From contig DASSPH010000082.1 in assembly GCA_035699745.1 (NCBI GenBank), positions 1 through 54,495 of the forward strand: a stretch of 54,495 nt of DNA. The letters run 5' to 3'. How positions within the stretch are numbered: the first letter of the stretch is position 1; every line of letters starts with the position of its first letter. Below the pieces are notes generated by a model. That model saw only the letters and a list, made by a program, of their open reading frames with translations. It was not told the origin of the DNA and searched no databases. Both the position numbers and the translations under genes were made by a program. The stretch is from Vicinamibacterales bacterium. Lineage in GTDB: Bacteria; Acidobacteriota; Vicinamibacteria; Vicinamibacterales; 2-12-FULL-66-21. Shown one piece after another: positions 44,795 through 51,500 of the stretch.

Positions 44795-45250
44795 TCAACC
44801 GCACGACTTCGCCACGGTTTTCAGCGACGTTACCGCCAGTTCCACCATGCCTTCCATCTCGCCGCGCGTCCCGGCCACCGACACCTTCTGGCCAACGTGC
44901 GACGCCAGGTCGACGGATGTGGACGAGACGTGCACCGTGTCCGGGGCGGCCGCCGTCTTCCTCATCGCGTCCTTCCTCATCCCGTCCTTCTTCATCCCGT
45001 CCTTCTTCATGCCGTCGTTCATCATCCCGTCGTCCTTCATCGTCCGACCCGTCTTCGCGCCCTTTTCCTTTGGCGCGGCGACCTGCGTGAGCACGAACGT
45101 CCCGTTCTCGGTTCGGTCGAGACAGCCGGAGTAGGTCTGCCCGGCCGGCATGTGGCTGCCGTGATCGGCGCGCGCCGGACCCTTGTCCTGCGCACCGGCC
45201 GCGGCGGTGATGGCGAGCGCGAGGCACCCGCCGTATACGATGTTCTTCAT
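44795..45250 (-). CDS. Secreted MXKDX pentapeptide-repeat protein
   Basis: 151 aa from the ATG at 45250, preceded by GGAG. Signal peptide 1-20 (ending AAAGAQ). A first small domain has GQTYSGCLDRTENGTFVLTQ. A Met/Lys/Asp-rich repeat region (about 70-98: KDDGM, MNDGM, KKDGM twice, RKDAM) matches the MXKDX pentapeptide pattern, and is encoded by roughly 15-bp tandem units. A C-terminal domain follows (VDLASHVGQKVSVAGTRG). Met and Asp in regular spacing could bind metal. Its promoter has GGAAT-N17-GTAT, like other genes of this island. Confidence 0.8.
   Translation of the reverse strand: MKNIVYGGCLALAITAAAGAQDKGPARADHGSHMPAGQTYSGCLDRTENGTFVLTQVAAPKEKGAKTGRTMKDDGMMNDGMKKDGMKKDGMRKDAMRKTAAAPDTVHVSSTSVDLASHVGQKVSVAGTRGEMEGMVELAVTSLKTVAKSCG
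44956..45042 (-). repeat. 15-bp coding repeats in the MXKDX gene
   Basis: Tandem units of about 15 bp keep the frame and encode successive M-[KMR]-[KN]-D-[GA] pentapeptides. Most copies differ at one or two bases. Confidence 0.7.
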
Positions 45251-45286
45251 CTCAGCTCCTGTGATGACAGTGAATGCTCTCAGTGG

Positions 45287-45314
45287 ATATACCCGCCGAG
45301 GCCGGCCGCATTCC
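45287..45314 (-). promoter_or_regulatory. ECF-type promoter of the MXKDX gene
   Basis: On the minus strand GGAAT (45314-45310), 17 bp, then GTATAT (45292-45287), 37 bp before the ATG at 45250. GGAAT-type -35 and GTAT-type -10 elements also occur at 46647-46675 and 46688-46716. Confidence 0.6.
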
Positions 45315-45367
45315 CGATGCGCCCGCCAGTCACGGCCGCAGACCGACACGCTCACGCGACACAGGTT

Positions 45368-46567
45368 TCATGCGACCACCACCGTTCCCGTCATGCGGGG
45401 GTGAAGCGAGCAGAAGTACTTGAACGTTCCGGCTTGCGTGAACTGGCGGGCAAACTGGCCATCGGTGTCGAGTACCGCGCTCTTGAACGACCGATCGTCG
45501 GCGGCGACGGTGTGCGGGATGTCGTCGCGATTGGTCCAGCGGACGGTCGTGCCCGGCGGGATGGAAAGCGACGCGGGAGAGAAGCTGAAATTGTCGATAC
45601 CGACCTCGCGGATGCCCGAGGACGGCTCCGCCTCGAGCGGCAGATCGGTAATCGCGATCGGGTGATTGACGTCGTGAAACGCCATGCGTGCCAGCCCCAG
45701 CACCTTGCGCAGGCGATCGTCCGCTACCTTCATCGGTCCGGGGGACGGCGCCGTGCCGGGTGCCGGCTGCGGAAACGCGGTCGACATGGCCGTGTGGAAG
45801 GTGACGTTGCCTTCCACTTTCTGCATGACCTGGTGGATGTGGCCGTTGAGCACCGAGACCGATCCGAAGCGCTTCAAATAGGACAGGGCCTGCTCGCTGT
45901 CGTCCGTGCCCCACCCCCACTCGGGATATACCGACCAGAGCGGGATGTGCGCAAAGACGACCACCGGCGTGCTGCTCGTGAGCCGCTTCACGTCTTTCTC
46001 CAGCCAGTCGAGCTGATCGCGGCCGAGCGCTCCCAGGCCGCCGGCCTTCAGGTTGAGGACGTTGACGAGCCCGACGAAATGCACGCCGCCGTGGTCGAAG
46101 CTGTGCCAGCCCGCGCCCTGCGTGCCTTTGCCGAACCGCTGCAGGTACATCGCGCCGTCGTCTTCGAGCACGTCGTGCTCGCCGGGCACGTAGCGCACCG
46201 GCAGCGATGATTCGCCCAGGATCTGCTGCAGGGCGTCGAACTCGGATTCCCTCGACAGATGCGTCAGATCGCCCGTGTGCAGAATGAACGCGGGCTCCGG
46301 GCCGGCCTTGATCTTGGCCACCGCGGAGCGAAGCGTGGCCGCAACGTCGGTGTTGGCGGGCTTGTCGAATCCAATGTGGCTGTCGCTGATCTGGACGAAG
46401 CGCAGACCGCCGCCGGATGACGCCATGGCACCCTGCGCCATTGCCTGCTCCAGCGGCGAGGCGCGCAGAATGCCGCCGGCGACCGTCCAGATCGCGCCGG
46501 TGCCGACCCACGCCATGCACTTGAGAAAGTGGCGGCGTCCGGGATTTTCTTCCTGATGTGAGCCCAT
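45368..46567 (-). CDS. Tat-exported metallophosphoesterase-cupredoxin fusion
   Basis: 399 aa. A twin-arginine signal (RRHFLK, 11-16; hydrophobic to about 45) exports a folded protein. The calcineurin-like domain has D62/H64 (ISDSHIGF), GD (99-100), GEHD (129-132, usually GNHD), H207 (FAHIPLW) and GHIH (242-245). After residue 320 comes a plastocyanin-like domain (IDNFSFSPASLSIPPG, TVRWTN) with a complete type 1 copper set H352, C386, H389 and M392 (YFCSLHPRM). Export via Tat suits a cofactor loaded in the cytoplasm. The promoter has GGAATA-N17-GTATCA, divergent from the first sigma gene. Confidence 0.9.
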   Translation of the reverse strand: MGSHQEENPGRRHFLKCMAWVGTGAIWTVAGGILRASPLEQAMAQGAMASSGGGLRFVQISDSHIGFDKPANTDVAATLRSAVAKIKAGPEPAFILHTGDLTHLSRESEFDALQQILGESSLPVRYVPGEHDVLEDDGAMYLQRFGKGTQGAGWHSFDHGGVHFVGLVNVLNLKAGGLGALGRDQLDWLEKDVKRLTSSTPVVVFAHIPLWSVYPEWGWGTDDSEQALSYLKRFGSVSVLNGHIHQVMQKVEGNVTFHTAMSTAFPQPAPGTAPSPGPMKVADDRLRKVLGLARMAFHDVNHPIAITDLPLEAEPSSGIREVGIDNFSFSPASLSIPPGTTVRWTNRDDIPHTVAADDRSFKSAVLDTDGQFARQFTQAGTFKYFCSLHPRMTGTVVVA

Positions 46568-46646
46568 CGTGATGCTGCTCCTGGAAATGGATGTCGTCAG
46601 CGAATGAATGGCGGGTGATGCCGGCCGGCGAATGCCATCTGCGTCG

Positions 46647-46675
46647 TGATACCGATCCGACGAAGGTTCTATTCC
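46647..46675 (-). promoter_or_regulatory. ECF-type promoter of the phosphoesterase-cupredoxin gene
   Basis: On the minus strand GGAATA (46675-46670), 17 bp, then GTATCA (46652-46647), about 80 bp before the ATG at 46567. Its -35 element is back to back with that of the divergent sigma gene: TCTATTCC and GGAATAGA form an inverted repeat with a 12-bp centre. Confidence 0.65.
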
Positions 46676-46687
46676 TCGCGATGCCCG

Positions 46688-46716
46688 GGAATAGACCCGG
46701 CGGCGCCCGGGTATTA
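46688..46716 (+). promoter_or_regulatory. ECF-type promoter of the first sigma factor gene
   Basis: GGAATA (46688-46693), 17 bp, then GTATTA (46711-46716). The start codon at 46724 is 7 nt past the -10, so the message may be leaderless. The first 18 bp (GGAATAGACCCGGCGGCG) match the DoxX promoter at 49495 in 15 of 18 positions, which suggests autoregulation and a shared regulon. Confidence 0.65.
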
Positions 46717-46723
46717 CGAGGTG

Positions 46724-47245
46724 ATGGCGGGGCGCAGGTTCGAAGACGCCGTGATGCCGCATCTGGACGCGGCGTTCAACTACGCGCGCTGGCTCACCAG
46801 AAACGACGTGGACGCCGAGGACCTTGTCCAGGAGGCGTGCATGAGGGCGATGCGTTTTCTGGCGTCGCTGCGGGACGGCAATCCGCGGCCGTGGCTGTTC
46901 GCCATCGTCCGCAACACCTGGTACAGCCGGCAGTCGCGCCCTGGGATGGCCGTCGAGCATCCGATGGACATGCAGTCGCGCGACGACCGTCCCGATGACG
47001 CGCTCGATCCCGAGCAGCAGCTGGCGCAGCAGGACACCGTCGCGCGGGTGCGCCGCGCCCTCGAGGCGCTGCCGGCAGAGTTCCGCGAGGCGGTCGTCCT
47101 GCGCGACATCGAAGGGCTCTCGTACAAGGAGATCGCCGAGGCGCTGCGCGTTCCGATCGGGACCGTGATGTCGAGGATCTCCCGCGGACGGGAGCGCTTG
47201 CTCGAGACACTCAGTGTGCAATCCGCTCCGGAGGTGATGCTGTGA
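46724..47245 (+). CDS. ECF-type RNA polymerase sigma factor (pair 1)
   Basis: 173 aa from ATG 46724 (GTG at 46721 and ATG at 46754 are alternatives). The N-terminus RRFEDAVMPHLDAAFNYARWL and DAEDLVQEACMRAMRFL form region 2. LPAEFREAVVLRDIEGLSYKE with the helix ALRVPIGTVMSRISRGRERLL is region 4. The type is usual upstream of COG5662-like anti-sigma genes. Translation is coupled to the anti-sigma gene by a GTGA overlap. Divergent from the phosphoesterase-cupredoxin gene. Confidence 0.92.
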   Translation: MAGRRFEDAVMPHLDAAFNYARWLTRNDVDAEDLVQEACMRAMRFLASLRDGNPRPWLFAIVRNTWYSRQSRPGMAVEHPMDMQSRDDRPDDALDPEQQLAQQDTVARVRRALEALPAEFREAVVLRDIEGLSYKEIAEALRVPIGTVMSRISRGRERLLETLSVQSAPEVML

Positions 47246-47967
47246 CCTGCGCCTGTCTGGACCGCGATCTGGACGCCTACGTCGACGGCGAGCTTCCGGC
47301 GGAGGCGGACGCCGCGGCGCGCACGCACCTGGACGGATGCGCGTCATGCGCGGCGCGCCTCCGCCAGCGGCAGGCGCTGAAACGCGCGCTCCAGGCGATT
47401 CCCTATTTCGAGACGCCCCCGGGTGTGCGCGCGACGATTGCATTGCGTGCGTCGCGCATGCGGTCGCTGCGCAGGCTCGGCCTGATTGCGGCGGCGGCCG
47501 TTGTCGTGCTGGCTGCCGCCCGCACCGTCACGTTCCTGCCGTTGCGGCCGGCACCGGCGAGTGACGCGGCGCAGGCGCTCGTCGACGGGCACGTGCGATC
47601 GCTGATGGCCGATCACCTGCTCGACGTCCGCTCGACCGACCAGCACACGGTGAAACCGTGGTTCATCGGCAAGCTGGACTTTTCGCCGCCCGTCACGGAC
47701 CTGGCGGGGCAGGGCTATCCGCTGGTCGGCGGCCGCGTCGACTACGTGGCGGGGCAGCTGGTGGCGGCGCTCGTGTATCAGCGGCGCCAGCACGTGATCA
47801 ATGTGTTTGTCGCTCCGTCCGGGACCGCCACTGCCGGCGTTGCGGCACGATCGGTGCGCGGCTTTCACGTCCGTCGCTGGACGGCGGGCGGAATGTGGTT
47901 CTCCGCCGTCTCGGATCTGAACGAAGCCGAGCTGGACGCGTTCGTCAGCGCGCTGCGATCCTCGTGA
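47242..47967 (+). CDS. Anti-sigma factor, zinc-finger type with membrane anchor (pair 1)
   Basis: 241 aa starting at GTG in a GTGA overlap. Zinc head: H29, C33, C36 (HLDGCASC). One membrane helix (about 78-96). The exported part contains SSTDQHTVKPW-like sequence (DQHTVKPWFIGKLDFSPPV, then GGRVDYVAGQLVAALVY), the hallmark of a common anti-sigma family (COG5662). It should hold the partner sigma factor until an envelope signal releases it. Its 3' end overlaps the convergent anti-sigma gene by 23 bp. Confidence 0.9.
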   Translation: MTCACLDRDLDAYVDGELPAEADAAARTHLDGCASCAARLRQRQALKRALQAIPYFETPPGVRATIALRASRMRSLRRLGLIAAAAVVVLAAARTVTFLPLRPAPASDAAQALVDGHVRSLMADHLLDVRSTDQHTVKPWFIGKLDFSPPVTDLAGQGYPLVGGRVDYVAGQLVAALVYQRRQHVINVFVAPSGTATAGVAARSVRGFHVRRWTAGGMWFSAVSDLNEAELDAFVSALRSS

Positions 47968-48799
47968 CCGCCGACGGCAGCACCGCTCCCATCAGACGCT
48001 GCGCCAGCGGCGTCACCACGATCCGAGACAGGTTGGTCAGCTCCGCGCCCTCCAGATCTCCGACCAGCAGGATCGAACGCCCCGACGCGTCGACGGATAC
48101 GACCGACAATCCACTCGCCGGGCCTCCTACCAGATGCGGGATCGCGTCCTCGCGAACACCTGCACCGGCGCGGCTGCTGCGGGCGGTCATGAGCAGTGAG
48201 ACGGTGTGATCGCGGTACTGCATGATCACGTGTCCGAAGCGTCGGCCATCGTAGGCGCAGGCGTGCCGCCCGCGGACGCGGATCCGGCCGCCGGGTGCGG
48301 ACACCTCGTCGGGTGGCGCGGTCATCAGCAGCCGGTACGCTTCGTCGAACTCGGCGGCGGCCTCCGGCAGCGGGACGGGCATTCTCGTCAGCCGGTGCTG
48401 GAGCGCGCAGTTCCGATGGTCGCCGAGTGCATCGCGCACCAGCGCGTCCACGGAACTGTCCGCGGAATCGGTCATCAAACGGCCGGTCAGTCCAGCGGTC
48501 AGCACCAGCCCGGCCGCGAGCCCCAGCCACGAGCGCCGCGACATCGGCCACGGTTGATCGCGCCTGGCGTCTTCGAGGAGGTGCCTGCGCAGATCCGCGG
48601 TGAACTCCAGTGGCGGCGCCAGGGCCGGGGCGGTGGTGAACGCGCGGCGAAGCGCCGTTCGGACGCGCCGCCGTCCGTCGAGATCGGCGCGGCACGATGC
48701 ACACATGTCGACGTGCCGCAGGATGTCGTGATTCGTTTCCGGCGCCGTCTCCGCCGACAGAAAGACGTCGGCGAGGTGGCGGAGGTCACGGCAGGTCAT
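47945..48799 (-). CDS. Anti-sigma factor, zinc-finger type with membrane anchor (pair 2)
   Basis: 284 aa. Zinc head H29, C33, C36 (HVDMCASC), then a membrane helix (about 89-108). The outer domain carries GDHRNCALQHRL, MPVPLPEAAAEFDEAYR and HACAYDGRRFGHVIM, a conserved pattern of another anti-sigma subfamily with Cys and His that could sense metal or redox. The ATG overlaps the sigma stop (ATGA). The gene tail overlaps pair 1's anti-sigma gene by 23 bp on the opposite strand. Confidence 0.87.
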   Translation of the reverse strand: MTCRDLRHLADVFLSAETAPETNHDILRHVDMCASCRADLDGRRRVRTALRRAFTTAPALAPPLEFTADLRRHLLEDARRDQPWPMSRRSWLGLAAGLVLTAGLTGRLMTDSADSSVDALVRDALGDHRNCALQHRLTRMPVPLPEAAAEFDEAYRLLMTAPPDEVSAPGGRIRVRGRHACAYDGRRFGHVIMQYRDHTVSLLMTARSSRAGAGVREDAIPHLVGGPASGLSVVSVDASGRSILLVGDLEGAELTNLSRIVVTPLAQRLMGAVLPSAVTRIAAR

Positions 48800-49353
48800 G
48801 ACGCCTCCACGTTCTCGAGCGAGACGACGTCCACGGCAGCGAGCGCCGCTCTGAGGCGCGCTCGGCCTCGATGCAGCCGGGACATCACGGTCCCCACGGG
48901 AATGTCCAACGCCTCGGCGGCTTCCTTGTGCGACAGGTCTTCGACGTCACACAGCAGGATGACGTTCTGGAACATCACCGGCAGCTGGCGCAGGCTGCTC
49001 AACACCAGCTCGTCCGTCAGCTCCTGCGCGGCGGGCGGGACGAACGGCGTCGACTGTGCGATCCGGTCGTCGGGATCGCTCACCAGGATCGACCGTCCGC
49101 GCGCCCGCCGCCGGTTGCTGATAATGCGCTGAAGGATCGTGATGAGCCACGCGCGGCAGTTCGTTCCGGGCTGGAAGCGGTGAAATGACCGCATCGCCTG
49201 GACCATCGTCTCCTGGACGGCATCCTCCGCGTCGGCCCGGTTGCGCTCGAGCCACATCGCGTGACGGAACAACCGAGCCGCGTGCGGCAGCGCTTCTTCC
49301 TCGAAGCTGCTCCAGCCGCGTGGCTCGTCGCGAACGCCTGACTCTTTCGGCAT
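48796..49353 (-). CDS. ECF-type RNA polymerase sigma factor (pair 2)
   Basis: 185 aa from the ATG at 49353 (MPKESG); the in-frame extension upstream reads through the promoter region and has no family resemblance. Region 2 includes RADAEDAVQETMVQAMRSF. Region 4 includes LRQLPVMFQNVILLCDVEDLS and the helix ALDIPVGTVMSRLHRGRARLR. It is coupled to its anti-sigma gene by ATGA. It diverges from the DoxX gene with 185 bp between; each side has a GGAATATTTC element. Confidence 0.9.
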   Translation of the reverse strand: MPKESGVRDEPRGWSSFEEEALPHAARLFRHAMWLERNRADAEDAVQETMVQAMRSFHRFQPGTNCRAWLITILQRIISNRRRARGRSILVSDPDDRIAQSTPFVPPAAQELTDELVLSSLRQLPVMFQNVILLCDVEDLSHKEAAEALDIPVGTVMSRLHRGRARLRAALAAVDVVSLENVEAS

Positions 49354-49416
49354 CGGCTGTGACAGATTGAGGAAGTACTGGCCCCCACCGCAGTCGACGT
49401 TGTTCGCGGCTGACAG

Positions 49417-49445
49417 AGAAAACACTGAGCCCCCAGAAATATTCC
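49417..49445 (-). promoter_or_regulatory. Possible ECF-type promoter of the second sigma gene
   Basis: On the minus strand GGAATATTTC (49445-49436) with TTTTCT 17 bp after GGAATA. The -35 part is identical over 10 bp to the DoxX promoter on the other strand; the -10 part is not of the GTAT type, so this call is weaker. Confidence 0.4.
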
Positions 49446-49494
49446 ACCGTCTCGACTTTCTATTGCCGCAAGGACCGCGGCTATTCCCGCTCGC

Positions 49495-49525
49495 GGAATA
49501 TTTCCGGCGGCGGCGAACCTTAATG
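49495..49525 (+). promoter_or_regulatory. ECF-type promoter of the DoxX gene
   Basis: GGAATATTTCCGGCGGCG (49495-49512) shares 15 of 18 positions with the first sigma promoter. The -10 region CCTTAATG (49518-49525) is weaker. TATTCC (49482-49487) and GGAATA (49495-49500) also form a 6-bp inverted repeat with a 7-bp centre. Confidence 0.5.
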
Positions 49526-49538
49526 AAGTGGAGGGTTC

Positions 49539-49997
49539 GTGCTATCACTTCAGACACTTTCGGCGGCCCGGCGCTGGGCGCCCGTGCCCCTCAGGCTGAT
49601 CGTCGGCTACGGCTTCGTCGCGCACGGCATGGCCAAGATCATGAACGGGCCGGCGCACTTCGGCGACATGCTGCAGGTCCTCGGGGTGCCCGCCCCGCAC
49701 GCCATGGCCTGGCTGACGATCGCCGGTGAAGTCGCCGGCGGGCTCGCGGTTCTCGCCGGCGCGTGGATTCCGCTCTTCAGCATTCCGCTCTCGGCGATCC
49801 TGCTCGTGGCGGCGATCACCGTTCACCTGCCGTACGGATTCAGTTCGATCAAGCTCCGGGCCATCACGGCCGCAGGCGCGCAGTTCGGGCCGCCAGGTTA
49901 CGAGACGGACCTGCTGTATCTCGCCGCCCTCGCCGCGCTCGTGCTGGGTGGATCAGGGCCACTCGCGCTCGATCGGATTCGGAAGCTCCCGCGCTAG
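49539..49997 (+). CDS. DoxX family membrane protein
   Basis: 152 aa from GTG 49539 after GGAGG. Four helices with the DoxX pattern: RLIVGYGFVAHGMAKI, AWLTIAGEVAGGLAVLAGAW, SAILLVAAITVHLPYG and ETDLLYLAALAALVLGGSGP. DoxX proteins often accompany redox and metal-stress ECF modules and associate with respiratory or thiol enzymes in the membrane. First of three plus-strand genes (with the VOC/FMN-reductase and GNAT genes), 30 and 19 bp apart. Confidence 0.9.
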   Translation: MLSLQTLSAARRWAPVPLRLIVGYGFVAHGMAKIMNGPAHFGDMLQVLGVPAPHAMAWLTIAGEVAGGLAVLAGAWIPLFSIPLSAILLVAAITVHLPYGFSSIKLRAITAAGAQFGPPGYETDLLYLAALAALVLGGSGPLALDRIRKLPR

Positions 49998-50027
49998 CGA
50001 TCCGGCGCAACCAGGAGGAGAAGACCC

Positions 50028-51023
50028 ATGGCGGGTGTCGTCGACCGGCTCTTCGAAGCCCATCTCACGGTTCGACGGCTCGACGAATCGATTTCCTTCT
50101 ACCGGGATCGTCTCGGTCTCGAACTGGCGCATCGCGCTGCCGGCGACCGCGCCGCATTCTTCTGGATCGGCGCGCCCGGCAGCGGCATGCTCGGGTTGTG
50201 GGCAGCGGGCTCGGGGCCGGAGCGCGTCACCGGGCACGTCGCGTTTGCCACGGACCTGGCGGCGGTGCTCGAGGCAGCGGACGTGCTGCACCGATCCGGT
50301 CTGACGGCGCTCGACTTCGACGGCCGCGCCACGACGGAGCCAGTCGTCATCGGGTGGATGCCGGCGGCATCGCTGTATTTCCGGGACCCTGACGGTCATC
50401 TGCTGGAGTTCATCGCCATGCTGGACGACAGCCCGCGGCCGGATCTCGGCGTCGTCAGCTGGAGCGAGTGGAGACACCTGCACGCTGCCCTCAGCCCTGC
50501 CGGCGTGCGCGTGCTGGCCGTTTCGGGAAGTCTTCGCAGTGGCTCGTCGAACGCGGCGCTGGTCGACGCCGCTGCTCGACTCGCACCGCCGCGTGTCGCC
50601 GTGTCCGTCTACTCCGGCCTCGGCGACATCCCGCCCTTCAATCCCGATCTCGAGGGGCGTCCCGTTCGATCGGTGCGTCGGTTTCGCGCCGCGCTCGAGT
50701 CGAGCGACGCAGTGCTCATCTCGAGCCCGGAATACGCGCACGGCGTCTCCGGGGTCCTGAAGAACGCGCTCGACTGGGTGGTCGGCAGCGGCGAATTGAT
50801 CGACAAGCCCGTCGCGCTCGTCAACGCCTCCGCGCGCGCGACGCTGGCGCATGCGTCGCTCAAAGAGACCCTCACGACGATGTCCGCCCGTGTCGTTGAA
50901 GACGCGTCGATCGTCGTGCCGCTCGATGGCCGATCGTGGGATGCGGTCAGCATCGCGGGCGACGCCCGCCTTTCCCGGCTGCTCGCCGATGCCCTGGGCG
51001 CGCTGGTGCGCGGACTGTCGTGA
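50028..51023 (+). CDS. Fusion of VOC (glyoxalase-like) domain and NADPH-dependent FMN reductase
   Basis: 331 aa. Residues about 6-135 form a VOC domain (FEAHLTVRRLDESISFYRD, H12 a possible metal ligand; YFRDPDGHLLEF near the end). After a short linker, residues about 163-331 form a flavodoxin-like NAD(P)H:FMN/quinone reductase: VLAVSGSLRSGSSN binds the FMN phosphate and SSPEYAHGVSGVLKNALDW is the conserved loop. GGAGGAGAA precedes the ATG. The two domains may work on one electrophile or quinone. Lies between DoxX and GNAT genes. Confidence 0.87.
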   Translation: MAGVVDRLFEAHLTVRRLDESISFYRDRLGLELAHRAAGDRAAFFWIGAPGSGMLGLWAAGSGPERVTGHVAFATDLAAVLEAADVLHRSGLTALDFDGRATTEPVVIGWMPAASLYFRDPDGHLLEFIAMLDDSPRPDLGVVSWSEWRHLHAALSPAGVRVLAVSGSLRSGSSNAALVDAAARLAPPRVAVSVYSGLGDIPPFNPDLEGRPVRSVRRFRAALESSDAVLISSPEYAHGVSGVLKNALDWVVGSGELIDKPVALVNASARATLAHASLKETLTTMSARVVEDASIVVPLDGRSWDAVSIAGDARLSRLLADALGALVRGLS

Positions 51024-51042
51024 CCTTCGCAGGAGTGCTCTG

Positions 51043-51498
51043 ATGATCGCCGACCTGGTCATTCGGCCGGCCCGAGCGGACGAACGAGCACAGCTCGAGG
51101 CGCTGCAATGGCGAGCCTCGCTCGCGAACCCCGGAGATCGCCCGGCGCTGCTCATGCACCCGGATGCGATTGCGCTGCCGCCGGAGCAGATCGCCGACGG
51201 GCACGTCTTCGTCGCCGAAAGGCTCGGCGAGGTTCTGGGGTTCGCGGCAGTCCTGCCGCGCCGCGATGGGGATGCCGAGCTCGACGCGCTGTTCGTCGAT
51301 CCGACTGTCTGGAAGCACGGAGTGGGCCGGCTCCTGATCGATCGCTGTGCCACGGTCGCGAAGCAGCGCGCGGCGCGGTTGCTTCACGTCGTGGGAAACC
51401 CGCACGCCGAGGGCTTCTACCTCGCGTGCGGGTTTCGTGCGACCGGAACCGTCACCACTCGATTCGGCTCCGGTCTGGCGCTGCAGCGTGAGGTGTGA
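51043..51498 (+). CDS. GNAT family N-acetyltransferase
   Basis: 151 aa from ATG 51043 after AGGAG. GNAT motifs: LVIRPARADE (beta-1), VFVAERLGEVLGFAAVLPRR, ELDALFVDPTVWKHGVGRLL (the acetyl-CoA-binding motif A with Q/R-x-x-G-x-G/A replaced by WKHGVGR), and AEGFYLACGFRATG. It acetylates an unknown amine. Its stop is 2 bp from the stop of the convergent TonB receptor gene. Confidence 0.88.
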   Translation: MIADLVIRPARADERAQLEALQWRASLANPGDRPALLMHPDAIALPPEQIADGHVFVAERLGEVLGFAAVLPRRDGDAELDALFVDPTVWKHGVGRLLIDRCATVAKQRAARLLHVVGNPHAEGFYLACGFRATGTVTTRFGSGLALQREV

Positions 51499-51500
51499 CG

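Noticed and set aside
48796-49557. Longer start at 49557 for the second sigma factor
   Set aside because: The added 68 residues cover the divergent promoter region and the DoxX start and do not resemble sigma region 1 or 2.
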